Of a stretch of 50,500 nucleotides of DNA, positions 1 through 13,400 are shown one piece after another (position 1 is the stretch's first letter; each line of letters opens with the position of its first letter). Origin of the DNA: Chrysomallon squamiferum. Taxonomy: Eukaryota > Mollusca > Gastropoda > Neomphalida > Peltospiridae. Below the pieces are notes generated by a model. That model did not search any database, was not told the DNA's origin, and saw only the letters and a list, made by a program, of their open reading frames with translations. The position numbers and the translations under genes were made by a program. The stretch lies in contig CM022666.1 in NCBI GenBank assembly GCA_012295275.1, positions 11,569,077-11,619,576 on the forward strand, given 5' to 3'.

Positions 1-102
1 TAATAGGTGACAGTGGTATGATATAGAAATCTGTGTTTGGTGTAATAGGTGACAGTGGTATGATATAGAAATCTGTGTTTGATGTAACAGATGACAGTGG
101 CA
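1..102. repeat. 42-bp tandem repeat, cut by window edge
   Basis: The unit taataggtgacagtggtatg... repeats at 1-42 and 43-84 with one late mismatch, and a diverged partial copy runs to about 102. The array continues beyond the left edge. Confidence 0.85.
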
Positions 103-1791
103 TGCATCTATTTATTTTCTTCTTACTGTAGTTGTAGCTGTATTATTGATAAACATAGTAATTATGTATTTTGTCTTGTGACAGTATTTTGAGATAATGT
201 GTACCATTTCTGATGCTGAAAGTATGTTTTAGCTGTTAATTATAAATAAATACCTGTCAAACAGCTCAACCAAAACATTGATATTCCTTTCCTATGATAA
301 CCACCATTTCAATTTTATTGTTTTTTTTTTAATTTTATTTTTTTTATTTATTTTTTTTTCTCACTTTATTTCATATTAAATATTATATGTATTACAATAT
401 TGATAATACCACAGTTTGGATTGTATTGACATAAAACTGGAATGAATAAGAAGTGTTTTATGAATTATTAGTAACAAATGCTTGGAAGGTTAGCGTGCTG
501 CAAGTGAAATGTTTAAGTAAGGAGAGTCACACTAAACACACTGATACAAATGTTGTGTTAAAGTTTAAATGTTACCACTCTCTGGATTCCTGTCAGCCAG
601 CACTGAACTACCAGTAACAGTTATTATCATTTACCTTCAGGCACAAATGTTCCTTTTTCTTTCCCATATTAATCAATAATTATTTTCTGTCTATACAGAC
701 AAGCTGTCTGACAGTGTAAAAAAATAACTGTAGGTTTAGCCTTCATTAACCTGTTACTTCATGTGTGTCTGAATTTGTGTTATCTTTATTTGAGTTTTTT
801 TAAACCGAAAATAGTGTTGTTTATAATTTTTGGAATGGTAATTTACAGAATATTAGAAATAATATTTACTCTTGCAAAAATAACAAAATACAGGATGTAT
901 ATAATGCTGATCTATATATAATTTTGATAATGCTCATGTTTCTAGTTTTTAAAATAATATAAAATGTAAGTTTAGAAAAATAATACATTTTTAAATAACA
1001 TCTGTCACTTTTAAAATAAATTTTAAAATAATTTGGAAAAGATTAATGTGACATAATTTAAATTGGAGTAATTGTGCATTATTAAAACAGTTTTTGTCAT
1101 TGTTCTGTGAGAGATCAATACAACTGTAACAAGCACTGGCAGAGAAAGCACTGCTGTTGTACGAAATATCAGTGACAGCTGTCACCCCTATTTACCATAG
1201 TGGGCTTAGCCCATGTCAACAAAGGCTTCCAGGCAGTTGTATGTTAGACAGGCAGGCAGTCAAGTATTGATGGACACTGGGGCAGTAAAAAAGCCCATCA
1301 GTGTTTCAGACAAAAAGAAAATTTGTTTTAACGTGACATTTTTTGTGAAAAGGTGAAACTTAAGCATGATGGGAAGGTGAGATTTATTCGGTGAGGTTTG
1401 GGTTCCACTGTATCAGGCAAAGGAAATTCCACTCAGTGTTCTGAGACATTTTTTTAACTGGAAATGTCAGGAGCAGTGACATCAGCTTGATTCCAGCATC
1501 TTCACATTTCATTTCAATGTCGTGAGAAATGTGCGAAATAATTTTAATATAGTGAAGATTGTTTCCAGTACCAAGTTCTTTGTGACTGCAGCTTTGTCTG
1601 CAGTGAGTGAAATCCAGTATTTTCTGTTAGAGAATATTCTGTGGATTTAATCCTTTCACTGTGGCTGGACTGATGCAGATGTGAGTATGATGTGAGCAGT
1701 GTCTGTGGGAAGTCAGATTTGTTGTTATCACACAGTGTTACAGGCTATTATCATAATACAGTCTGCTTCCCTGTTGTTGAGCAGAAAACAG

Positions 1792-1829
1792 ACACACACG
1801 CACACACACACACACACACACAAACACAC
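1792..1829. repeat. (CA)n microsatellite
   Basis: A run of CA dinucleotides with one CAAA interruption, in non-coding DNA. Confidence 0.9.
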
Positions 1830-2108
1830 TAAAATACATGTAATTAAATATTTTCTATTTATTGAGTAAGTGTTTCTGTAATTTGTTGGTCAGATTCTAG
1901 CATAATAAATAATTTATATAATTTTTCAAAACCGATCTGGCTGAGTGTTAGAATTAACTTGCAGATTTGTTTATTTTATACTGATTATTCAGTACATGAC
2001 AGGCAAACCTTTCAAGCTTTAATTGTTTATTCACACAATTATTTATTTATTATTTATTTATGTTTAAGAACTGGACACATATTTCAAAGAATCAGTCTTC
2101 TTCATTAT

Positions 2109-2281
<173 letters not shown>

Positions 2282-2834
2282 GTTTCCTGACTAATTTATT
2301 TTTAAAATTATTTAAAAGTATTTTAAAGTATTTTAAATAATTCAGTTATGTATTATTTGAAATTAGATAGCAAAAAATATAAAATGACCAATGTAAGAAC
2401 AATATATATGAAAAATAATAATTCCAACATTAACTGTGATTTATATTTAATTACTAATACAACATTTTATTTTTTACTACAAATTTGACAGTGGTTTAAA
2501 TTGTTTATACAAAGACATTGTCAGATGACTTTTGTTTGGTTTTTACTTGTGTGGTGTTAGAGAATTTGTTACAAGAAGACTGCTTTGTTGACTTTTGATT
2601 TTTCATACCTTTTTGTTTGTTGTTTGACTTTAAACTGCCATTTCTACACACTTTACTCACAACCCTCAAAAAAATATTTAAATAAAAAAAAAAGTAATTA
2701 AAGTTTGTTTTGATAACTTAGTTTAGTAAAAAAAAAAATGTATTAAAAATGAGGTGAACAACCCACCTACATAATATTGTGAAGTTTGAAAAGATTAAAA
2801 AGAATTTGATTGATTAGTTGATGATACATCAAAG

Positions 2835-2838
<4 letters not shown>

Positions 2839-2914
<76 letters not shown>
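2839..2914. repeat. (TG)n microsatellite
   Basis: TG tract with one TTTG interruption. It is in opposite orientation to the CA tract about 0.6 kb upstream. Confidence 0.95.
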
Positions 2915-5900
2915 CTCAATGTCTAGACTAAGATGACAAAGTTATGATCAGTGAGTTGTGTATTGTTTGAGAGTTACTTGAAGTTTGTGACTTGAAATAA
3001 AAGTGATATTTAGCAAGAACATATAATGAAATATTTAACATATAATGAAGTATTGTGTATGAAATAATCATCCAGTGTGTAATGATCGTTAACAGAATTT
3101 ACAGCTAAACCCACAGTACAGTCAAATACATTAGTTTTATAAATATGTTCAGCAGGATACCAGTTTGACATCCACAAACAACACTGCAAATTAAATTGAT
3201 TTTACTCAGATTTAGAAAAAACATTTCCTATAGTGTATTTTTTCTGTGTGTAGCTGTATTTTCTAAAAACAGTGAAGACACAAGTTTATGGATTATTTAT
3301 ATATTTTTATGTTAATTTGTTGAATACTGCTAAGGTATAAATTGTGATTAAAACAACAAAAACAACTACTGCAATATTAATAGTATATTATGTTTTTATT
3401 TCTGGTATTAAGTAATAAAAAGAGTATTAATAACCCATGATTATTTAATGACGGAACAATTATCACTGAGAAAATTTCTCTGAGTCATCAGAAACTGCAG
3501 TAAAACTTGTGTTTTTCCCTTGTTAGTGCAGTAATTGGTAATAAACAATGGTATTTAATTAACATTCAGGAATTTAAGATTATATACATATGGAGAGAGG
3601 GAGAAAATCCTCTCAAAATAATAATTTATTGTAAAACTCGGTTTCGTTCTAACACACACACTCACACACACAAATACATTTCTCCTTTGTTAGTTTTAAT
3701 AATTTACAAATTAACTTATTTATAGGTCTTGTTAAAACATTGTTACAAAAAAAAAAAAAAAAAAAAATGTATAAGCTTTGTTGCTGTTTTTTCTCATGTA
3801 CTAAAACTGCTGAATTTAAACTGAATTACATGGAATCCTGAACTTCACCTTCATACTTTAATACTGGACTGTTATTAAAAATCATTTAATTATTAATTTC
3901 TGAAGCAGAAAATTTGGTACATTTAACAGTTTTGACCTACTAATCTACTGGCTTTGATCCACAAAAACAAAGAGATCTGGTTGTTTACAGAGGATGAAGT
4001 GCTCACTTGGCTGCCTGTGGTGACTCACTCTGGTGTAAACAGCAGGAAGGTTCCTAACAAGCATCTGCTAACAGACATTTTAATACCTCATTCATTGCAT
4101 CATTTATTTGTTTATTTCATTCTTTATCTGCTAAAGACTTCTTTTAAATTTTCTACATGATTTCTGATTTCTAATATGTGTTGATTTGAGAAAGGAAACC
4201 CTGACACTCTTATCAGTGAATTACAGTTTAAATACACCTTCCTAAGAAACACATAAACAGTATTGTTACTGCAATGGGAAACTGGATGATTTGATATTAA
4301 TACAAAAAACCACTAAATCAGGGTATCTGTTGTTCTCAAACAACTGACCAGTATCTTTTCACAAGGATCTTTAGGGCACCTAACGCTTTATTGATTTGTA
4401 AAAATATCAGAAAAAGCAAAAGAAAATAATATGAGTCTCTTTGAATAGCAGACAGCTTAGAAAAACTGTTACAGCAGGTAACAGATGGGGAACCATTATT
4501 CCCTTCAGTAAAAACACAAACAATAAAAGAACAAAACTGACTAATTTACCACCTCTAGAATACAAAATGTGTTACAAGTAAAAAAAGAAAGCAGAGAAAT
4601 GTTGTTCTTTTTCTCAGTTCAGAACAAATAAAATAATTTATACACATTGTTAACTGATTTTGTTAGTTTTATTTCCGTTGCCTAGAGAACAGTTTATTTT
4701 AATTTTCTCCTTGAAAACACCCACAAAATAAATTTGTAAAGTTCTTCATTATAATAAAAATTTGATTAAATAATCAACTCAAATCACAGTTTGTGAATCA
4801 CTAATACTGTGGCAGGATGGCAGGATATTGTGAGAAGACTATAAAAGCATTATCTATCAAGAGTCTATAGCTTTCATCCTGTACCTGGCTGTTTTGAAAA
4901 CCCTTCGTGTTTAAACAACCTGAAATTTCTGCAGCTGTCTTTCATTTCTGTTCCATGTTACATCTAAAAATAAAACTGCGATTATCAATATAAAAATAAA
5001 AATGTGAGACTAAGATGTTCATATACACAGTTGTTAGTATTTTACTTCTTCATTGTACATAACTGAGTGTAGCGTGCATTTGCACAGATGTGCATTCAAT
5101 ATGGTGTCAACAATAACTAATGTTGTGTTTCTATAAAAATGTTTTTTTCTCATTTTGCTAATGTTTCTAATAATGTTTTTAAAAATATATTAATTTGTTT
5201 ATTGCCTTGTTTGTGAAAAACAATTAAAAATAATCATAATAGATTTTTTTGTACACAAAGATCGTGTTTCTTGCTATGTAAATAGATTCATACTTGAACA
5301 GCAAACCTCAAAAAGTCAGAGACTAAATTTACTCTGCAAAGAAACTGAAATGTCAAGGAATTTAGAGTTAAAAATATTCCGGAGAGACTTTTTTTTTTAA
5401 AGTTCAAGTTACAGAGTCAGTTGTGATGTGTCAAACTCCTAATTCAGAGAAAACCTGAACATAACAATTTCTGTCAGTACACTGAGTTTGGGAATAGTAG
5501 TTCATTTAAATAACATACACAATACAATAATTTGTTTTAAATATTTTTTTCCTGATGATGACAAACATGGCTACAGTTTTACCTTTAAATTATTATCAGT
5601 TTGATAATAAAAATAATTATTAAGAATATTTCATTTTTTACTTTTTAGATTTATGGAAGATTTAAAAACCATATTTTGAATTATCATTTCATTTACATTT
5701 ATCTTAATTGTAGCATATTCTTATTTTTATTGTTGTTATTATTTAATTATGTTTTGTCTTCTTTTAAAAACTGTTTTTAGAAATAATTATTAATAAAAGA
5801 TATTCTATAAAATTTCACCTTAAAGTTAAGCTAAGACATCTGTTAAAGTTTCTCTGAGTTTATCTATTTCATTAGAAAGTTTTCATTTAATTATATTCAT

Positions 5901-6744
5901 TTCTGTAGTACAGGTTGATCGTCACACAGTTTATACAGAATAAATACATGCAATATAATTGCATTATCTACATACTAGCAAGAAAATTTAGTTTTAATTA
6001 GTTTCCAGCTTGAAGGTCTTTTTAGCTCAAAACGAAGATTGTTGTTAGATATCTGATAACTACATCATTTAGTTTCTTCAATGAGTTAAAAAAACATGCA
6101 TTTCAGACATGCTCCTGTTTTCCCAAAAAGTCTTTGCCAGCTGTTATGATGATCTAATGATAAAGTAGCATGTTTTTCAGCTGACAGGAATGTGTTTTGA
6201 GGTGGATTGCAACTCTGTCACACTGAGCTGCCTCAATTATTTCCTGTTCCAGCCAGTTCTCTGTTAACTAGTTCATTGCTAGTCAGATCAAGCAGTCTGT
6301 CAAATGTGTTAGTAAGTTTCTTTTTTTGTTTCATACCTGCAAATACCTGGTAAGTCAAGCACTAACCTGATTACAGAACTCTTTGTTCAAAAGCTGTGAT
6401 CTACAAGTGTTAGACAAAGTATGTAATGATTTTAATGTTTATAATTGAACTAATACTCTTTTCTATTTTGTTTTCTTCTTTGCTTTGTGAAGTATTAATC
6501 ATTAATATTGGTTAGTTGAGTTGTTATTTGTGGAAAAAAAGTGTGTTTCCTGTGTACAGTCTTAAACAGTACTATGTCTCACTTTACAGTTCTGGTAATG
6601 AACAAGATATTTTCTTTTGACGCTGGCTGGAATAAAGGTTTTAATTGTATGTGTCATAATGAGATATTTAAAAACAGGAATTAATTACTGAATTTGAATC
6701 TGAAACAAATTGAAAATGGGATATTTTCAGTGAAATGTTTCTAC

Positions 6745-6854
<110 letters not shown>

Positions 6855-7232
6855 GTTGTGATTATTATTCATATGAAAATTACATTCATATCAAGTCCAG
6901 CTAATTTATAATTAAAATTTATATTTGATTTTAAATTACGAATCAGTGATGTATCAATACTGAAATATATAGAATTTTAATCTTTAAATTAAATACCATC
7001 TCAAAAATTTTAATTTCAAACTTAATAAATAGAATATAATTTTTTCTTGTCTGTTCATACAGTGTTTAGCAATATGAAAAGCACTCTATAAGGATCTTGA
7101 TTAAATGATTTTATTAATCTTAAAAAAAAACTACACAATTTTTTATTTTTTAATGTCTGTTCATTTATTTATTTGTTTGCTTGTTGTAGGTAAGCACAGA
7201 ATGAGATGTGTAGTTATTTTCTGTTTTTCCAG

Positions 7233-7405
7233 ACAAACAGCTAGAAGACAATGAAGACTACTACACTGACGTGAAGTCCTGTGGCCTGGTGGAAACTGTA
7301 CAGTCAAACTCAGCTGGGGAAATGGACCCTTCGAGGACTTTCCCACCGTCACCTAAGGAAATGTACCAGGGTTTCTATGAAACAATACCTGCTGATGAGC
7401 CTCAA
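7233..7405 (+). CDS. ESPN: espin-like exon a (first in window)
   Basis: The acceptor ends ctgtttttccag at 7232 and the donor CAA|gtaaaa lies at 7406. The exon starts with two bases of a split codon, so an upstream coding exon must exist. It encodes 57 residues, acidic at the start (KQLEDNEDYYTDV) and then Ser/Pro-rich. The sequence stays open for about 20 codons past the donor, but those bases are intron. Confidence 0.7.
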
Positions 7406-10400
7406 GTAAAACATTCCTGTCAAATTTGTGCCTTGTTTGATTCTAAACTGTTATATTGCACAGATATATAAGTATTTTTAAAAATATTTTCACTTTAAAA
7501 AATGATTAAATAAGTTAATAAATAACAATATTAAAAATAATATTAACTGTAAAAGTTAAAATTGATTTTTTTGTAAGTAGCCAGTGACTGAATGTTTTGA
7601 AAACAAAAATGACAGATGTCAGTCAGGATAAACACCTAGAGCTAAACTAAATGTTTTCTTGTTTGCTCGTTCAAAACACTTTTCTTATAATAATGTCAGT
7701 AATTTCACTGCTTTTCTAATATTAGCTATTTTATAAACAAAGATTACCAGAACAGTGTAGGAAAATGTAAAAAAAAAACAGTTCAAGCTGAAGTTGACTG
7801 TCCTGTTGTTAACTCAAACCATAAAGAAAAACACTGTGATTAGTGATTCATATTCTTGTCTAGATATTGATTCAAGTTAATAAGTTAGAAAATAGGTTAA
7901 CAATTTCAAGACAATAAAATGTTTTACTTCCTGAACATTATGAGAGACAAATTTACATATTTACAAGAAAGAAGTGTCAACTGAAATTTCTTTTTGTTAA
8001 ATAGTTAATTGATAAAATAAAAAAGAGATATTTTGGAGAGCTGATTTCTATGTTTCAGAATGAAGTGTTTACTATCAGAAAGTCTGCTCCCAGTGTTCCT
8101 GTCAGAAGTCCTGACACTCGACTCTCAACCTTCTCCATCGGCAAAGTTCCAGTACGTTCTCCTTTAACCTCTCTCACTGAACATACATACAATTAATTGA
8201 CATTTAAGATACACATATATTAAAAAAAAAAACCTGTTTATATATATGTTTACAAACATATAAATACACTTTGATCGAATGCACAAACACATTTTTTCTC
8301 TCATTCATTCAGTATTCCTTAAATGTTCAGAATATTTATTTATTTATTTTATTTTATTTTATTTTATTTTTTTTATTTTAGTATGTTTTTGTTTGTTTGT
8401 TTTTGTTTGTTTGTTTTTGTTGTTTGTTGTTGTTTTTCTGATACAACCAAACTGAGATGTTTATTTTACCATGTTGTTTAACATTTGAGTTAACAGTTTG
8501 AACTAGTTTTTTTATTAACTAATTAACATCTGAACAAACGTGAACAGAACCAAGTAAATAAAACAACATGAATTTATTTTTAAAACCTACTGGAATACAG
8601 GTAGTTTCTGTAAGAAAGTTATGTTTACCTGTCTTTAGTCTCTCTTTATTATATAATTTGATTTCACAGTCTCAGTCAGAATTGGTTAACAAACAATCAC
8701 AGATTGATTGATTACATCAGATATTTCAGTATGTTGTAAGTAATCCTGTTAATTCACACTGATACTAAAGTCATGTGTGTTATATAGAGTTTTTTGCCTA
8801 AAATATTAATAAAAAATAATAATTTAATAATGCTGTATCAATTCAGTACTAACAGGTTAGGACATTTTGAAATAAATGACATGTCGGTTAGTGATCAAAC
8901 AATTATAAACAAAGAATTCTTACTTTTGCAGCCATCACCTTCATCTGACAGTGGCATATATAATGAACCTGATGTGTTTGACAGCAAACCTCAGAGGCCA
9001 TCTTCACCAGCAATGAAACAAACACAGTCACCACTTCACAAAGAAAATCGGCCTTTTTCATATGGAGTCAACTTCTCACCAAAACATCAAGATCAGTCAC
9101 AGAAACATTCAGGCTACCCATCTGAAACCAACGGTTACAGAACAAGATCAAGTTCAGGAGCCAGTTCGGGAAGTTCAGAGTCAAACTATGCTTACACAAG
9201 GTGGATTCAGAATGAGCCAGGGCAGCATGAGTTACCTCCCCCCCCTGGTGAATACCGCAACATTCACTGTGTAGCAGCCGGTCAGACCGTTCACCACGTA
9301 GCACCTCACTCGTTTGTTCCTCCCGCTCAGCAGCAGACTCATCACTTCGACAAGCAGGTGCAGCAGCTGAGGAGCAATGTGATGGGTAGTCCTGTCAGAC
9401 AGACCACTGCTCAGCACAGACAAGAAGTCATCAGTGAGTTCACTCACAGAATCTCACAGCCAGGAAGTCCTTCGTCGCCAAAGTTACATCCTAAAACCAC
9501 TGAAGCACGAATTGCTCCATACTCGAGTGAACAAGACATTGCAAACCTTGTCCCACCACCACCATCGTTTCCAGCCCCCCCACCACCAGTGTCCCCCTCA
9601 GACCGGTACCTAGCAGCCTGGCAGGAGAAACGATCACCATCCCCCCCTCCTCCCCCTCCTCCACTGGTGTCAAAGAAACAAGACAAGACATACATGTCAC
9701 CTCCTTCCTCCTCGAGTCAAGGCCTGTTTCCCACCGCTGTGAACCCCCCTCCACCTCCTCCACCAATATCAACAATACCAAGTCAACGACCACGAGACAA
9801 AGAAATTCCTGTGTCTTCCAAGACAACCAGTCAAAACTCTTCAGTGTCAGACCAACTGCCCTCCGCACTGCTGGCTGAACTGTCCAATATCAAACTGAAA
9901 AAGACTCACAACACTCAAGGTATGTTAAATGTAATAAAATATGTGTTAAATTGTTTCCAGCTAACGCACATTCTTTTATACAGAAAGATTATTTATCATT
10001 TTGTTATCATTTAAACCTGGAAGAGTTATCCTAGCTTTGTTCTTGCAGTTGCTGAGGCAGTGGTTGATGCTGGGGATGATTTGCCACCACCACCACCCCC
10101 ACCAGAACTGGAGCCTGTGAAACCTGTTGCGGTTGTAACAGCTCTGACCCCAGAATCACCACAAGCAAATTTCATAATACAGAAAAAAAAGAAAGGTAAG
10201 TTTTCCTCTTCTGAAATTAAAGTTTCAAACTGAAGAAATGGACAGTTTTACAGTTTCTTCTATTCATAAAATCTGTTGCATTATTTCAGTTAATGTTTTT
10301 ATAAATTAATTTCATTCAGTAATTACTAATTACATTGTAATTTGGTTAAGGTTTGTGTTTGATTAAATTTTCTCCAAATTGCCAATTAATGTATGAGTGA

Positions 10401-13400
10401 TGGTTGAATATAGGACTTTGTATTGGTGTTTTTCTCTGTATAATATGAAATGGCAGCTTTTTTAAATTTAATCTCAATAAAATATATTTTAAAGGCTAAA
10501 TTGAGCAGTATATGTTTCATTAGTGTTTAAAATTGGCTGAATTATGAAAATAATGTGTTCATATAATTAGTATTATCAAAACTGCAAATGCTAAAATTGC
10601 ATTTGATCCACTTGATTATATAATTAGTAAATATGGATATTAGTTTACTTTTTTATTTGTTTAGAAAAAATGTCTGATCTGTTTAAGCTTTTTGTCTTTG
10701 GTAACAAAGAGATCAAACATAATTCTGGTTTGTCATTATTTAATTGACACAAGAATTATCTGTACTCGAACAGATAAAAACAATATCAAAAAAGAAACCT
10801 ATTATGATTGTTAAAAAGGAGATCATACAAATTGTATAGAAGGTTAGCCACCAACAAGAATGAGATCTGGTGGAGTTTTCCAAGAAAGTAAAAATATAAA
10901 TATCTCCCTCATTAGGAAATGGAAATAAATGAATGCTAACCAATATTTTTTTTTTTTTTTACTTACTTTACTCTGCGTTACTTTACTTTACTTTACTTTA
11001 TTTTATTTTACTTTACTTTACTTTATTTTACTTTTCATTACCTTCCTTTATTTTATTTTATTTTGTTTCATGTCCAACTGAGTCTTGTAACACACGAGGC
11101 ACCAAGTTTTTTATTTCCTTTTAAAAGTTATAACAGATATATACATATTTTACACAGTTTTATCTGAACATTTTTTAAATGAAAAGTAGTTATTTCCAGT
11201 CATTTTCACCAGATCAGATGCTGATCGAATATTTGTTAGAAATATTGTTTTGAATTCTATTCTGATCATACACAAAGAATAATCTGATCTCTATCAACAT
11301 GCACCATACATTATCATGTGACTGCAGTCTGATGCCAGTATTTTGAATAAAGATTGTCTCCCCATTGACAGAACAAGAGTTGTAAGTGAAACACAGATTA
11401 AGCAAACAGACGTGAAAAGAAACAGATGTGTGATGTCATAAGACATTACGTTTGTAACATGTTAACAGAGAGACTCAGATTCACCAAGCATCTCAGTTCA
11501 CAAACTGTGCACTCGCTGTTTGCATACTTTCAACTCAGTTCACAAACTGTGCACTCGCTGTTTGCATTCTTTCAACTCAGTTCACAAACTGCACACTCGC
11601 TGTTTGCATACTTTCAACACAATTTCATTAGTGTGCAGCTTTATGTCTTGTTCATTGTTTCTTTCATAAAAAGTATTGTTTTCTGCATCATACTGGAGGT
11701 TTGTCCTTAGTGCTCCATATTTATATATTTGTGTCTGCAGTAACAGAGAACAGTAACAAACTATTTTAAAATAATATTTTCCACAGTATAATTTATTTTA
11801 GATAAGTGTGTTCAGTAACGTGTATTGAATATATTAACTGAAGGTGTGATTAAATAGGTATTTCTACTTTTAAAAATTTGTAAATATGCATAATAATTCT
11901 TCCTAAATTTTGATTGAAAGAAAAAAAAAGTTTTTATAGTTTAAACAGAATTCAAATTTATTAACATAAAAATATTATTTTAGTATAAATAAAAAATTAC
12001 TGTTGTTAGAAGACAATAGTTTACTGATTAAGATAATTCAAGTGTTCAGTTCATTTAACCTGCTGTTTCAAATAAAATATAACAGTCTTCTAGTTCCTTG
12101 CTGTAAAATGTTGTACATAAAATTAAGTTACACTGGAAAATAAAAAAATAAAAATGAATGAGTTTTTATCTGATAGTTTACCAAGTTCACAATAAATACA
12201 TGGCTAATTTAAAAAAGACTTACATTTAATCTGCATTTGACATAGATTAGATTTATTTAATGTTTAAACTGAAATCTTTAAGGTTTTTGTCAGATTTGAT
12301 GTAAGGTTGTTTGAAAAGGAATTAATATTTATAATAAACATACTCATTTTAATTTATAAACAAATAGTTTATACACTTATTTATTTGTTCTTCTCAAATA
12401 GATAAAAATGTATACATTTATCTGATAATTTAACAAATGTTTTCCTTCGGACAGTATTCTGTTAATGAACATATTTTTAAAAAGTCAATCTCTTATCAGA
12501 GCAACTTCACTTTTGAGATAATGTGATGTCTCTGTTACTCGTCTCTTAACTAGTCATCAAGACAATATGAGAATCAGTCAACATATGCTTCTGTAGTGAG
12601 TTTCCTCTGTAATGTATGAGTGTTTGCCCTGCCCCTTTCTACGAGTGAGCCAATCAAACAGCAGAGTGTGTGAGGATTTCACCATGTAAGTCTATGGCAG
12701 TACTACTGCTGCTTAGCAAACTTTCAGAGAATCTTTTCCCTCAGCTGTCCTCACAGGAAGAACATCTAGACTTACAAAGGCTTTTTATGCTTTATGTTGT
12801 AGATAAATAAAAGTAGTTTTCTGGTTATTCACTTAACAGGAAATGTTCCACTGAAGACTGATTCATCTCTTCTTCTTGCTACCAAACATTTTTGTGATTC
12901 CAGTCTATAAAGTAACTTTTATTTGTCACATTAAAAACAATAAACGTTTATCAACACTGAGCATGTACAGACAGATATAGAGGCATGTATTATTTTATAA
13001 ACAAATTCAAGGTTATAGTAAAATGGTGTATTGAGAAAAATAAGGATAATAATGAACTGTTGTAAATAAGACAGAAATGAGCTCAATGCTTTAGTTGTTT
13101 CTGACAAGCGCCAGTCTGCGAGTATGAAATACCCTGATCTATTTATGGAGCATAGCTAGGATTCCCTCTTCTCTTGTCTGCCAATCTATAAATAATTAAT
13201 TACTTGTTCTTCAGTGAGAGTTGTCCAGCACAGGTACCTGTTTCCTCTCTCGCTCTGTCAGTGTGAGGTGTGGTGCACATATTAATTTCATTAGCACCAG
13301 GAATATTGTGAACTTTTCTCTCGTATTTTATGCACAAAAAGGTAAGTGAAAGTTTGATACCAGGGTTGTGAGGATGGTTTGGTTCATCTACATTAGTGTT

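Noticed and set aside
3991-4050. Possible espin-like exon (EDEVLTWLPVVTHSG)
   Set aside because: Acceptor-like tttacag is present, but the only donor (gaag|gttcct) is poor and there is no link to the downstream exon phase that I can confirm.
8794-8931. N-terminal 46 codons of the long frame over espin-like exon c
   Set aside because: The sequence is AT-rich and ends in a strong acceptor (ttacttttgcag) matching the phase of the preceding exon, so it is intron read-through.
9444-9868. Minus-strand Gly-rich ORFs opposite espin-like exon c
   Set aside because: They are antisense readings of proline runs.
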